From NCBI GenBank assembly GCA_040752025.1, contig JBFMFR010000001.1:124001-188000 (forward strand): a stretch of DNA of 64,000 nucleotides. Reading direction: 5' to 3'. This DNA comes from JBFMFR01 sp040752025. Lineage in GTDB: Bacteria; Chloroflexota; Anaerolineae; Anaerolineales; UBA4823. Of the stretch, positions 30,503-40,053 are shown one piece after another. Numbering within the stretch: position 1 is the stretch's first letter; each line of letters begins with the position of its first letter. The notes under the pieces are model-generated. The model was not told the DNA's origin and did no database searches. It was given only the letters and a program-made list of their open reading frames with translations. The position numbers and the translations under genes are program-made.

Positions 30503-31813
30503 ATGCGACAACCAATCATTTTATTATTGGTATTCATGCTGGTTGCCTGTTCAGGAACAGGCAACACCCCCAATCCAACAGCAAGCTCTGCCACGCTATC
30601 CCCATCTCCTACAGCCATGCCTGTCGCGACCAATCCATCTCCAGCGACTGCTACGGCTGAATCCCCAACCTCCCAGGTGGTAATCCTAACGCCCACCCAG
30701 ATTTCCCCCACGCAGACAGAACCGCCTACTTCGGTTCAGGGTTTTCCCGACTCGGCGACCTATGGCTGGCAACCCATCGTGGCTGGTTTACAATCTCCAA
30801 TCGGGCTGGCCAACGCTGGTGATGGTTCAGGGCGATTATTCGTGATCGAACAGCCTGGACGGATCAAGATCATCCGGGATAACCTGCCTCTTCCCACGCC
30901 CTTCCTGGATATTACAGATCGCGCTGGCAGCCAGGGCTTCGAACAAGGTTTGTTAGGCCTGGCATTTCATCCCCAGTACCCGCAGAACGGTTATTTTTAC
31001 GTCAATTACACCGACTTACAGGGAAACACGATTATCGCCCGCTTCCAAACCTCGCTTGAGGATCCCAACCGCGCTGATCCAGGATCCGAGGCGCGCCTGT
31101 TACAGATTCCCCAACCATATGCCAACCACAACGGCGGGTCCGTGGTATTCGGTCCAGATGGTTATTTGTATTTGGGCCTGGGCGATGGCGGCTCAGCGGG
31201 TGATCCACAAGGCAACGGCCAATCATTGAACAGCCTGTTAGGGAAAATCTTGCGCATTGATGTGGATCACCAACATCCCTATGCAATTCCACCAGATAAC
31301 CCTTTTGCCGGCGGTGGTGGGAAACCGGAAATCTGGGCCTATGGATTGCGCAATCCCTGGCGCTTTAGTTTCGACCGCCTGACAGGCGACCTTTATATCG
31401 GAGATGTTGGCCAGGACGAATGGGAAGAGATCAATTTCCTGCCCGCCGGGAGCGCGGGCGGCGCGAACTTCGGCTGGAACTTTATGGAAGGCACGCATGC
31501 CTACAAAGGCAGCCCGCCGGCCAGCATGAACCTGATGATCCCAGTGGCTGAATATCATCACGATCAGGGCTGCTCGGTGACCGGCGGCGTCGTTTATCGC
31601 GGCGGACGTCTGCCCGCCTGGCAAGGGATCTATCTCTATGGCGATTATTGCACCGGGCGCATCTGGGGATTGCTGCGCGGCGCCCAGGGCGACTGGCGCA
31701 GCACTGAGCTGTTCACCGGCATGGGGCGCATCACTGCCTTTGGCACAGATGAGGCTGGCGAAATTTATTTGTTAGACCAGTCCGGGAGCATCTATCTCCT
31801 GGCGGGGAGGTAA
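30503..31813 (+). CDS. PQQ-type glucose/sorbosone dehydrogenase-like lipoprotein
   Basis: A 436-residue secreted protein with lipoprotein signal (LLLVFMLVACSGTG, Cys about 16), a Thr/Ser/Pro-rich stalk to residue 75, and a six-bladed beta-propeller of the soluble aldose dehydrogenase family (GLQSPIGLANAGDGSGRLFV, GLLGLAFHPQYPQNGYFYVN, GGSVVFGPDGYLYLGLGDGG, WAYGLRNPWRFSFDR). Family members oxidise sugars with PQQ, though many bacterial homologues are untested. There is no clear RBS; a TATACAT stretch lies 6 bases before ATG 30503, so the mRNA may be leaderless. The M1 peptidase gene follows after 4 bases. Confidence 0.88.
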   Translation: MRQPIILLLVFMLVACSGTGNTPNPTASSATLSPSPTAMPVATNPSPATATAESPTSQVVILTPTQISPTQTEPPTSVQGFPDSATYGWQPIVAGLQSPIGLANAGDGSGRLFVIEQPGRIKIIRDNLPLPTPFLDITDRAGSQGFEQGLLGLAFHPQYPQNGYFYVNYTDLQGNTIIARFQTSLEDPNRADPGSEARLLQIPQPYANHNGGSVVFGPDGYLYLGLGDGGSAGDPQGNGQSLNSLLGKILRIDVDHQHPYAIPPDNPFAGGGGKPEIWAYGLRNPWRFSFDRLTGDLYIGDVGQDEWEEINFLPAGSAGGANFGWNFMEGTHAYKGSPPASMNLMIPVAEYHHDQGCSVTGGVVYRGGRLPAWQGIYLYGDYCTGRIWGLLRGAQGDWRSTELFTGMGRITAFGTDEAGEIYLLDQSGSIYLLAGR

Positions 31814-31817
31814 GACC

Positions 31818-34427
31818 TTGAAAGAAGATCTGATCAAAGCACACACCCAATTGCGCCGAGAAAAGCGGGCGAACGGGCTGTTTTTTGGTTTATTTGCCGG
31901 GCTAGGATTAGCCCTGATCATCTGGGGAATGGATAGTTACCTGCTTCTGCAAGCCTCAGCAGATTATCCCTGGCTCAAACTGGCAATTGGCGCCCCGATT
32001 TGTATCGCCCTGTGTGGACTGGCAGGCTGGCTGACAACACGGCTTGATTCAGGATTATTTGCTTTTATCATTTGGGCGCTCATTGGAATGATCTTTGTAT
32101 GGCTTGGCAGTCACGTTCCTTTCGAAGGGCTTTCCCTTGCCTTCAGGTTGCTGGAACCAGAATGGGGCGGCATAGATCTCTACCCCTTCGTGCAAAGCGC
32201 CCAAATCCGCATGATCTATGTATCGGTGGCAGTAGTTGCACTGACCGCTATCGCTGGGGCTTTCGAGCTGTTTATTGTCGAAGCTGCCACGCGCACCTCA
32301 TATCCGGTAGTGCGCTGGTTCATTCTCGTGGCTTCCATGTTGCTTTTCGTGCCTGCCAGCTTCCTGGCCGACAATCTACTGAATTCACCCCTGCGTGAGC
32401 CAGTCCTGGCTGTCAACCGCCTGATCCAGGATGGGCGCTACGCACAGGCCAACCCTGTTTCCAAGGAAAAATCACGCGAAATGGGCCTGCGTGCGTTGCG
32501 GCCCTTCGGCGATCTAATCAACCAGCCGTACCAGCTACGCCTGGGCTCTTATGACCCCGAAACACTCAGCGAAACAACGGTACACGTCAATTTCAATGGG
32601 ATTTGGGGAAGCTGCTATGTAATCACCAATACGCCCACATTCTGCCAGTTGAGCAGCGACCTGTATCTCAAACGCTTTGCCTGTTTGATGCAAGTCAATA
32701 ATGAGAAGGAGTGCTGGATCAAAACCACTCCTCAAGGGCGGCAGGAACTGGACACGGTGATAAGCCAGCTTGGCGACAAACAGGTGGCACAGATCTACAA
32801 CCAACGCGGCAAGGCCGTTGTGATGCTGATGACAACTGACGAGGCCAACCAACAGCAGTTCCGCTGCGACCTTCAACTCGTGGGGGATATTTATATCAAT
32901 GCCTGCGTGCCCTGGCAAGGCGAGCCAGTGGTTGTGCTCTCACCTGAACAAGGCGCGCTTACGCTGCCAATGGAAGGCGGGTTCAGAGCAGGAAGTACAA
33001 CGAGCGGTACCAGCACCAGCTCTCGCAACCCACTACTCCCTGCTGCTCAGGAAAATTTACCAGCATTGCTGGGAGCACCGCGCTACGCTCTCCAACTGGA
33101 TATCGACTACAGTGGGCATTCTTTCAGCGGCCGCTCTCAGGTAGTTTACAGCAATGCTGAGGATGTACCCATCGAGCGAGTCTATTTTCACCTGCTGCCC
33201 AATGGCAAAGGCAGTTTCGGAGATGGTTCTTTGTTTGTCACCCAGGTTTTGGTAGATGGACAGCCCACGGAAACCGTGCTTTCGAACAAAAACACCATCC
33301 TGGAAGTTCCTCTGCAAACCAAGCTGGAGCCCGGCCGAGAAGTACAAATTGTTATGGAGTTCAACGGTGCGGTGCCAGTGGACTTCGGTGGCCAGGCCGA
33401 GCCTTCAGGATACGGCATCTACAACCTCAGCCAGGATGTGCTGGCTTTGTCGGGCTGGTACCCAATTCTGGCCGTTTACGATCAAAACGGCTGGAATCTG
33501 GATCTACCCTCTGAACTTGGCGACTCGGTTTACAGTGATATCGCCTTCTACAGTGTAGATGTAAACGTACCGATTGACCTTAAAGTGGCTGCGACAGGTG
33601 TCCAGGTAGAACGCCAGGTATCCGGCCAGCGCGTGCGCCTGCACTTCGATAGCGGTCCCGCTCGAGATTTCTTCCTGGTTGCCAGCCCGAACTTCAGCTA
33701 CGCCACCCGTGAGGTGGACGGCACCAGTGTGCATGCATACTACCTGCCAAGTTACGCCAGCGCAGCCGGAGTGGCGATCGCGGCTACTGCAGAGTCGCTG
33801 CGAATCTTCAACCAGAAATTCGGTCCTTATCCTTATTCCGAACTGGATGTGGTCCAGGCGCCGATGCAAGATGTCCTGGGGGTGGAGTTCCCCGGCGTGT
33901 TTTTGATCGCCTCCGATCTATATAATGACCCACAGGATCCCACTTTCGCCACGACTGTGGCGCACGAGACCGCACATCAGTGGTGGTACAATGTCGTCGG
34001 CAACGATGTCTTTGATGAGCCCTGGCTAGATGAATCACTGGCTACCTATTTATCCAGCCTGTATTGGGAGTTCCGCGTGGGCGGAGGCCTGCCAGGTCCG
34101 TTGTTTGATTATTGGCAAACCCGCTACGACCAACTCACGCAAGAGGATGGCGACCAGCCCGTTGCTGAAAGCCTGGCCTACTTTGAAGCGTTGAACGACC
34201 CGCGGGTTTACGGTGGAATCGTGTACATCAAGGGAGCTTTGTTCCTGAAAGCACTGCGCCAGGAAATCGGTGATCAGGCCTTTTTCTCTGCCTTGCAATC
34301 TTATTATCAGGCGTACCAATACCAGATTGGTACAACCGAGGCGCTCTTGAACGCCTTTGAAAAAGCAGCCGGGCGCCAGTTGGATGATTTCTACCAGCAA
34401 TGGCTGTATTCGAAAAACGCTCCATAA
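31818..34427 (+). CDS. Membrane-anchored M1-family metallopeptidase
   Basis: An 869-residue protein starting at TTG 31818, with GGGGAGG 7 bases upstream. The first 190 residues have about five membrane helices, followed by an extracytoplasmic region of unknown type (residues 190-400, with several Cys), and a C-terminal M1 aminopeptidase-like part from about 420. The zinc site is complete: HETAHQWW (H716, E717, H720) and E739 in WLDESLATY, with 18 residues between. The GXMEN exopeptidase motif appears as QDVLGVEFPG, that is without the usual Met-Glu-Asn, so exact peptidase type is uncertain. It lies 4 bases after the sugar dehydrogenase lipoprotein, which suggests joint expression at the cell surface. 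Confidence 0.85.
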   Translation: MKEDLIKAHTQLRREKRANGLFFGLFAGLGLALIIWGMDSYLLLQASADYPWLKLAIGAPICIALCGLAGWLTTRLDSGLFAFIIWALIGMIFVWLGSHVPFEGLSLAFRLLEPEWGGIDLYPFVQSAQIRMIYVSVAVVALTAIAGAFELFIVEAATRTSYPVVRWFILVASMLLFVPASFLADNLLNSPLREPVLAVNRLIQDGRYAQANPVSKEKSREMGLRALRPFGDLINQPYQLRLGSYDPETLSETTVHVNFNGIWGSCYVITNTPTFCQLSSDLYLKRFACLMQVNNEKECWIKTTPQGRQELDTVISQLGDKQVAQIYNQRGKAVVMLMTTDEANQQQFRCDLQLVGDIYINACVPWQGEPVVVLSPEQGALTLPMEGGFRAGSTTSGTSTSSRNPLLPAAQENLPALLGAPRYALQLDIDYSGHSFSGRSQVVYSNAEDVPIERVYFHLLPNGKGSFGDGSLFVTQVLVDGQPTETVLSNKNTILEVPLQTKLEPGREVQIVMEFNGAVPVDFGGQAEPSGYGIYNLSQDVLALSGWYPILAVYDQNGWNLDLPSELGDSVYSDIAFYSVDVNVPIDLKVAATGVQVERQVSGQRVRLHFDSGPARDFFLVASPNFSYATREVDGTSVHAYYLPSYASAAGVAIAATAESLRIFNQKFGPYPYSELDVVQAPMQDVLGVEFPGVFLIASDLYNDPQDPTFATTVAHETAHQWWYNVVGNDVFDEPWLDESLATYLSSLYWEFRVGGGLPGPLFDYWQTRYDQLTQEDGDQPVAESLAYFEALNDPRVYGGIVYIKGALFLKALRQEIGDQAFFSALQSYYQAYQYQIGTTEALLNAFEKAAGRQLDDFYQQWLYSKNAP

Positions 34428-34465
34428 AGGATATCCCACCCGCTCAATTCCCAGGACGATTGGGA

Positions 34466-35551
34466 TTGCAACAACGCGTCCTCCCCGCCTACCGCGCCCC
34501 TTTCTTCGATGCTTTGGGAACAGCTTGCGCTGGCGGTTTGAGCCTTTTCGCTGGCCAACCGCTTCCTGAAGAATCGATCGCTTCAATCGACAGCCTGCAC
34601 GTGGCGCACTACGTTAGCGCCCACAACCGGCATCTCTTCAGCCCAGCCTCGCCCTTCTACCAGTGCTGGCAGGATGGCCTGCTGCGCTGGCTGCAAGACT
34701 GGCAGCCAGATGCCCTGATCGTGGAAGCCAACCCGCGCTACCTGAGCACTCCCCAGGCAGTGCGGTGGATGCACGCCCGCCGCCGCCCGGTGCTAGGTTG
34801 GGGGCTGGGAGCGCCGCCGATACGCGGCCCGCTGGCCGGCTGGCGAGCGCGCTCGCGCCGGGCGTTCCTGCAATCCCTGGATGGGCTGATCGCCTACAGC
34901 CAGCGCGGTGCGCAGGAATACCAGACACTGGGATTCTCACCACAGCGCATCTTTGTGGCCCCCAATGCGGTCGCCCCTCGCCCTACCCGGCCGCCTCCCG
35001 AACGCCCGGAGGGCTACCTGGGCCAGCCAGGAGTGCTGTTCGTTGGACGCTTGCAGGCGCGCAAGCGCATCGACAATTTGCTGCACGCCTGCGCGGCCCT
35101 GCCAGAGTCAATGCAACCGCGCCTGTGGATCGTCGGCGATGGCCCGGCGCGGGCCGAATTCCAAGAACTGGCCGAAAATATCTATCCACAGGCAGAGTTC
35201 ACCGGGGCGCGCCACGGTTCTGAGTTAGAGCAGTACTTTGCCGCCGCCGATCTGTTCGCCCTGCCCGGCACCGGCGGCCTGGCCGTACAGCAAGCCATGG
35301 CACACGGACTGCCGGTGATCGTCGCCCAGGGCGATGGCACCCAGGATGACCTGGTGCGAATGGAAAACGGCTGGCTTATCCCGCCTGACGATTTACAGGC
35401 ACTGAGTGGAACTTTGCAGATCGCTCTATCCGACCCGGCCCGCCTGCGGCAGATGGGGACGGCCTCTTATCGCATCGTTTCCGAAGAGGCCAACCTGGAG
35501 AACATGGTAGCTGCGTTTATGCGCGCCCTTTCTAGCGTGAATATTGTATAA
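34466..35551 (+). CDS. Glycosyltransferase, GT4-like
   Basis: A GT-B fold transferase. The N-terminal domain begins QQRVLPAYRAPFFDALG, the C-terminal nucleotide-sugar domain has VLFVGRLQARKRIDNLL, LWIVGDGPAR and FALPGTGGLAVQQAMAHGLP. In the last motif the two glutamates of the usual EX7E are Gly and Gln, so either the donor site is altered or the family differs. The start is uncertain: ATG 34400 lies inside the peptidase gene without RBS, while TTG 34466 has AGGA at 9 bases and gives the expected N terminus (361 residues); I prefer TTG. Acceptor and sugar are unknown. Confidence 0.78.
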   Translation: MQQRVLPAYRAPFFDALGTACAGGLSLFAGQPLPEESIASIDSLHVAHYVSAHNRHLFSPASPFYQCWQDGLLRWLQDWQPDALIVEANPRYLSTPQAVRWMHARRRPVLGWGLGAPPIRGPLAGWRARSRRAFLQSLDGLIAYSQRGAQEYQTLGFSPQRIFVAPNAVAPRPTRPPPERPEGYLGQPGVLFVGRLQARKRIDNLLHACAALPESMQPRLWIVGDGPARAEFQELAENIYPQAEFTGARHGSELEQYFAAADLFALPGTGGLAVQQAMAHGLPVIVAQGDGTQDDLVRMENGWLIPPDDLQALSGTLQIALSDPARLRQMGTASYRIVSEEANLENMVAAFMRALSSVNIV

Positions 35552-35552
35552 T
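35547..35552 (+). promoter_or_regulatory. -10 box upstream of the 35608 gene
   Basis: A perfect TATAAT overlapping the stop codon of the glycosyltransferase gene, 55 bases before the next ATG. No -35 match is clear. Confidence 0.45.
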
Positions 35553-35607
35553 GTTTGTGTTGAGCTTCCTGGTTCGCATGTGAGGACAAGAACAGAAGGA
35601 GTGTGCG

Positions 35608-35991
35608 ATGAGACCTGTGACAATTTCTGCCAGACCCAAAGAGCTGAACCCAAAGAAGCGCTTTTTGCAAGACGTGACAGTTGAATTGGGCGCAGACATG
35701 GAAAAGGATTTCGATGTCGAAGAAGAAGATTTTCCAGACGACCTGCCCGCCCGCGGGCGCGCCCCCGGCACAACCGTCACCTGGGTGAGCAATTTCAAGC
35801 TGGTCAAGCTCACCAAAGCCGCCCACGAGATGAAAAAGAAGAAATACACGATCAAGTTAGAGTATCGCCCTGGGCAACTGGTGTACTGGGATGGCGCCAA
35901 CATCCAGCCGCTGACAGCCAGCAGAGCGGGCAAAAACCAGGTCCAGGCCGAATTAGAAATCCAGGATCCGCCTGTCGGTTGGGAAACCTAA
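35608..35991 (+). CDS. Hypothetical 127-residue protein
   Basis: I recognise no family. The N-terminal third is mixed basic/acidic (ISARPKELNPKKRF, then EKDFDVEEEDFPDDLP), and the middle has TWVSNFKLVKLTKAAHEMKKKKYTIKLEYR split by short gaps, ending in hydrophilic beta-like strands. There is no signal or membrane helix, so it is likely cytoplasmic. AAGGAG precedes the ATG and a TATAAT precedes the gene. It overlaps the 3' end of the convergent cyclase gene by 4 bp. Confidence 0.6.
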   Translation: MRPVTISARPKELNPKKRFLQDVTVELGADMEKDFDVEEEDFPDDLPARGRAPGTTVTWVSNFKLVKLTKAAHEMKKKKYTIKLEYRPGQLVYWDGANIQPLTASRAGKNQVQAELEIQDPPVGWET

Positions 35992-38900
35992 TCCACCTGC
36001 GGCGAGGCGGCTGCATTCCAGGCTGCTAAGATCAGCCGGTTGATTTCGACATTCTCGATAAAGGCTTTCTGGGAGACTGCATCCTGCAGGGCAACGGTGC
36101 GCGCCTGCAAGGCCTGGTAAGCGGTTTCCAGGACAGACGCGGCGCGCCCGTCACCACTGTACGCCAGCACCAGGTAACAGGAATAGTAAACCCGCAGCGG
36201 CTCGTCGGTGCCGGCCAGGGAGCCGCCGCGCCCCAGATAATCCAACACTTCTTCCACATAGTTACAGGCCGCAGAGCGAAGCCCTTGATCGCCATTCGCC
36301 AAAGCCGTACGCGCCAGGCCGGCCAGGGGTTCTGTGGCCAATACCGGCTGCCCTAATTTGCGGCGAATTTCGAGAGCAGCCTGGTACGCGCCGGCGGCTG
36401 CATCTAACCTGCCCAGCGCAAATTGGTTATGCCCGAGATAGGTTTGCGCCCAGGCTTCCCCCGAGGTTTCACCCATGCGGCGGCAGAGTTCCAGCCCCTG
36501 TTGGGCGTAATGCAAGGCCATGCCATGATCACCCAGGGCCCCGGTGTATGAACTCAGGTTGATCAAGGCATAGGCCTCATCGTACAGGTTGCCCACCTCG
36601 CGAGCGATGCGTAAATTCTGCTCGGCGTAACTGCGCGCCTGCTGGTATTCTCCCATGTTTCCGGCGATCCAACCCAGGTTGCCCAATACCAGGCCCTCTC
36701 CGGCGCGCACGCCCGTTTCCCTGGCCAACGCCAGCGCCTGTTCGTAATACTTTTGAGCAGCCTGGTAATTGCTCTGGTAACCGGCGATCATCCCCAGGTT
36801 ATTCAAAGAGCGAGCCTGGGCGCGCCGCTCGCCGGACCGTTGCGCCAGGGATAAGCATTGTTCGAAAGTGCGCTGCGCCAGAGAGATATCCCTTTGCTCG
36901 AACGCAATCAACCCGCGGGTAGTCAGCAGCCAGCTTTTTTCGAACTCTGCATGCTGGTCAGATAGTTCCAGCCCCTGCTCAACGTGCCGGCTGGCTGCTT
37001 CGAAAGCATTTTGCCGCAGTTCTGCCAGGGCCAGGCGGTTATAGGCCTGTATGGCGGTTTCCCATTTGCCGATCGATAATGCCAGGTCTACGCACTGCTG
37101 TCCCAGCTCGGCTGCGCTGGTGAAATCGCCCTGGTCGTGGGCGTGATCCGACTGCCGTGACAGCACCACAGCCAGTTTGCCCTCATCGGCGAGCTGGCGG
37201 CTCAATGCATGCAGGGCGTTTAGATCTTCCTGGCGTTCCTCCATCTTACTTAGAATTTCATACACGTTCTCGCGCTTGAATAACAGTTCAAAGCGCCCTT
37301 CAGGGTCGCTTTCCGGGGTTAGCGCCAGGGCGCGGGTATAGTAATCCACCGCCTGGTTGTTCTGGTAAGCCTCTCTGGCGGCATCACCGGCTTTGTGCAA
37401 ATACAGGCAGGCCTTCTCGATCAAACTAGCCTGTTCGGCATGATAGGCCAGCTCGCCGTAGCGCGAGCCCAGGTCGATGGCATATAAGCTCTCCAGGGCC
37501 TCCACAGCCAGGGCATGCAGCGCCCGCTGCCGGGTGCGTACCTGCATCTGGTAAGCCGCGTCGCGCAGCATGGCGTGGCGGAAGATGTAGCGAATCTCGC
37601 TTAACGCCGCCCAAATCGATTCTCGTTCTGCCTGGGCTATCTTATAGGGCAAGGCTTCGTCATCCCGCAGCATGCGGGACAACAAGCGCACCTCGAACTC
37701 GCGCCCCAACACAGCCGCGGTCAAAACAACTTCTTTCACCGCCTGCAACAGGCGATCCAGGCGGGCTACCAAAAAGGCGTTGACATCCGTTGGCAAGAGT
37801 GAATGCTGGATGGCTGCGACGTCCCAGGCGTCACCTTGATATTTCAGCAGGTTTTCTTCTTGTAGATAACGCAGAACCTGTTCTGCAAACAAGGGATTGC
37901 CCTCGGCGCGAGTCTCTAATAATTCCAGCAAGGCATCCGTAGGAGATTTACCCAGATAGGATTGTACGAAAGCGGCCAGCGCCGAGCGGTTCAACTGCGC
38001 CAGGTCAATCCGTTGAAATTCGAACCCCTCCAGGGGCAGCGCGGCGCCTTCAAAACGCGCCGTGATCAAAAAGGCAATCGGATACTGCGCCTGTTCTTCG
38101 GCCTTGAGGGTGCGTACCAGGCGCGGCAGGTAAGCCTTGCTATCATCATCCAGAAGGTGAGCATCTTCCAAAAAAAAGATCATTGGCCCTTGCAGACTCT
38201 CAGCTTGCAGCAAAGTGGTCAGGCCAATCAACGTGTTTTCATAACGAGCCTGGGCATCGAACTGCTCGTAAAGCGAGTTGGGCCAGGTCAGGCCAACCAG
38301 CGCCCCCAAGAACGAGCGCGTGCGATCCAGTTCGCCAGCCAGGCGCTGATCGGTGATTTGAGCGATCAGGCCATCGAGCTTGCGATCGAAGCTGCGCTTG
38401 TTGCGCACCTCGGCGGCAGTATCCAAGACGCCAAAATAATGCTTGAGCCAGTAGCGGAAGGGATTGAGCGGCTCGCGCAGGATTGCATCGCTTTGCGCCA
38501 GGAAGACCTGGAGTTTTTGCGTTCGGTCTTGGGCTTCGCTCGAGACATTTTTCAAGAATTCGTGCACCAGGCGGCTCTTGCCCATGCCCGGTTCCCCCCA
38601 GACCACGATGATGCCGGCATACTGGCCCCCGAAAATGGGCCGGACGAAGTCGCCCAACTGTTGGAGTTCAGCCTGGCGACCCACCAGTTCGCCTTCATAG
38701 GCAATTTCGCTGGCCTCCTTGCGCTCGAACAGCACGTAAACTTTCTGGGGTTGGGCGAAGCCTTTGAATTTTTGTTCGCCATTGTATTCAACGGAGTAAC
38801 GCTCCTCGGCCTTGCGAGCGATGTACTCATCCAGCCAGATCTCGCCGCGCGGCGCAGACGTCATGAAGCGCGCCGCCAGATTGACGCCGCGCCCGTAAGC

Positions 38901-39923
38901 AGCATATTCCTCGGATAGATCACTGCCGATGAAACCAGCGTGGGCAATGCGATAGGTGATACCCCCATTGACTGGGATGGCCGTGCGCGCCTGGAGTTCC
39001 AAAATAAAGCTTAAAGCGCGTTCGACATCGTTTTCGAACGCTACCGGGGCTCCCCAGATCAGCAGCATATGAGCGCCTTTATCGCCAAAAATCAGCTTGG
39101 GCAAGCCGCCATACTGGTCTTGCAGATCAAACACTGTTTGGGCAAAGCGCTCCAACTGGCCGCCAGCGCAGACGGCTGTCAGGCTGATGAAAAGATAGAC
39201 CACCTGACGAAATTCACCTGGCATGCGCTGGGTGAACAAGTTTTTAGGGATGAACCGCTTTGCCAGCTCTAAATCCAACTCGGGCAGAGCTACGGGCAGT
39301 GGAGCAGGGGATTGATCCGGCAGGCTAACTACCCGGTAATATTGATCAACCGGCTCCACGCCGACCCCCGCTTGCACTTGAGTATAAAAAGTCGAGTCCA
39401 GAAGAATCTGGCCGGGGCGAGCGTGGTGTTCAGCCGCAGCGCTGTTATCGATCGCACTGCCCTCGAAATAGTACATCGCCCGGCGTTGGTTGGCAGAAGT
39501 GAGAATACCCCAGGCAGTCCCACCGGAGGCCAGGCTGGTTTTGACCGAGATGGGAAATTCGCCATAAGGCGTCTTATAGCAGGGCTGGGCAGCCACGTGC
39601 TGCTGGATATTCTGAGCGGCGGCCAGAGCGCGCCAGGCAGCCTGGTCTGGATCACCGCCCCAGGGAAATATGCCGGTGAACGAGTCGCCGGCATGTGTGA
39701 CGATAAACCCGCCCTGCTCATAGACCGCCTGGATGAGGGGCGCAAAAGCGGCTCGCATCACTTCGGCCAACACCTCGGCGCCATGTTGTCCGTACCCCAT
39801 CAAAACGTCGGTCATGGACGAAAAGCCAGAGATATCGACAAAGATACTGACAGCCTGTAAGCTCCCGCTTGTCAGGCCGGCAGCATAATTTTCCAGGATA
39901 AACGAGGGCACAAGGCGATGCAT
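35988..39923 (-). CDS. Soluble-adenylyl-cyclase-like protein: two cyclase domains, AAA ATPase, TPR repeats
   Basis: A 1311-residue protein with the order C1-C2-NTPase-TPR seen in soluble adenylyl cyclases (ADCY10 type). C1 at about 20-200 has both metal aspartates (FVDISGFSSMTD and THAGDSFTGIFPW). C2 at about 240-400 is degenerate at the first metal site (YLFISLTAV) but keeps YAAYGRGVNLAARF. The P-loop GEPGMGKSR is near residue 445 with the Walker B-like FFLEDAHLLDDDS. From about residue 780 a long TPR array follows (repeats of the type ARSLNNLGMIAGYQSNYQAA and GEGLVLGNLGWIAGNMGEY). An intact C1 with a decayed C2 could still form one active site. No RBS is clear before ATG 39923. Whether it makes cAMP or acts as a signalling scaffold is untested. 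Confidence 0.85.
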   Translation of the reverse strand: MHRLVPSFILENYAAGLTSGSLQAVSIFVDISGFSSMTDVLMGYGQHGAEVLAEVMRAAFAPLIQAVYEQGGFIVTHAGDSFTGIFPWGGDPDQAAWRALAAAQNIQQHVAAQPCYKTPYGEFPISVKTSLASGGTAWGILTSANQRRAMYYFEGSAIDNSAAAEHHARPGQILLDSTFYTQVQAGVGVEPVDQYYRVVSLPDQSPAPLPVALPELDLELAKRFIPKNLFTQRMPGEFRQVVYLFISLTAVCAGGQLERFAQTVFDLQDQYGGLPKLIFGDKGAHMLLIWGAPVAFENDVERALSFILELQARTAIPVNGGITYRIAHAGFIGSDLSEEYAAYGRGVNLAARFMTSAPRGEIWLDEYIARKAEERYSVEYNGEQKFKGFAQPQKVYVLFERKEASEIAYEGELVGRQAELQQLGDFVRPIFGGQYAGIIVVWGEPGMGKSRLVHEFLKNVSSEAQDRTQKLQVFLAQSDAILREPLNPFRYWLKHYFGVLDTAAEVRNKRSFDRKLDGLIAQITDQRLAGELDRTRSFLGALVGLTWPNSLYEQFDAQARYENTLIGLTTLLQAESLQGPMIFFLEDAHLLDDDSKAYLPRLVRTLKAEEQAQYPIAFLITARFEGAALPLEGFEFQRIDLAQLNRSALAAFVQSYLGKSPTDALLELLETRAEGNPLFAEQVLRYLQEENLLKYQGDAWDVAAIQHSLLPTDVNAFLVARLDRLLQAVKEVVLTAAVLGREFEVRLLSRMLRDDEALPYKIAQAERESIWAALSEIRYIFRHAMLRDAAYQMQVRTRQRALHALAVEALESLYAIDLGSRYGELAYHAEQASLIEKACLYLHKAGDAAREAYQNNQAVDYYTRALALTPESDPEGRFELLFKRENVYEILSKMEERQEDLNALHALSRQLADEGKLAVVLSRQSDHAHDQGDFTSAAELGQQCVDLALSIGKWETAIQAYNRLALAELRQNAFEAASRHVEQGLELSDQHAEFEKSWLLTTRGLIAFEQRDISLAQRTFEQCLSLAQRSGERRAQARSLNNLGMIAGYQSNYQAAQKYYEQALALARETGVRAGEGLVLGNLGWIAGNMGEYQQARSYAEQNLRIAREVGNLYDEAYALINLSSYTGALGDHGMALHYAQQGLELCRRMGETSGEAWAQTYLGHNQFALGRLDAAAGAYQAALEIRRKLGQPVLATEPLAGLARTALANGDQGLRSAACNYVEEVLDYLGRGGSLAGTDEPLRVYYSCYLVLAYSGDGRAASVLETAYQALQARTVALQDAVSQKAFIENVEINRLILAAWNAAASPQVD

Positions 39924-40053
39924 AAATCAGAGAGCAGGTTATCCACACAATCGAAACCTACGGGAAACGAGGCCGCGCTGCAATTGGCGCTCGCCAGGCT
40001 TGAACAGGGTGAACCTGCCTGCCAAATTGTAACATGCGTGAAGTGGAAACAAG

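Noticed and set aside
37962..38918. 318-residue plus-strand open frame inside the cyclase/TPR gene
   Set aside because: Antisense to strong homology (AAA ATPase and cyclase domains) with no RBS or family match.
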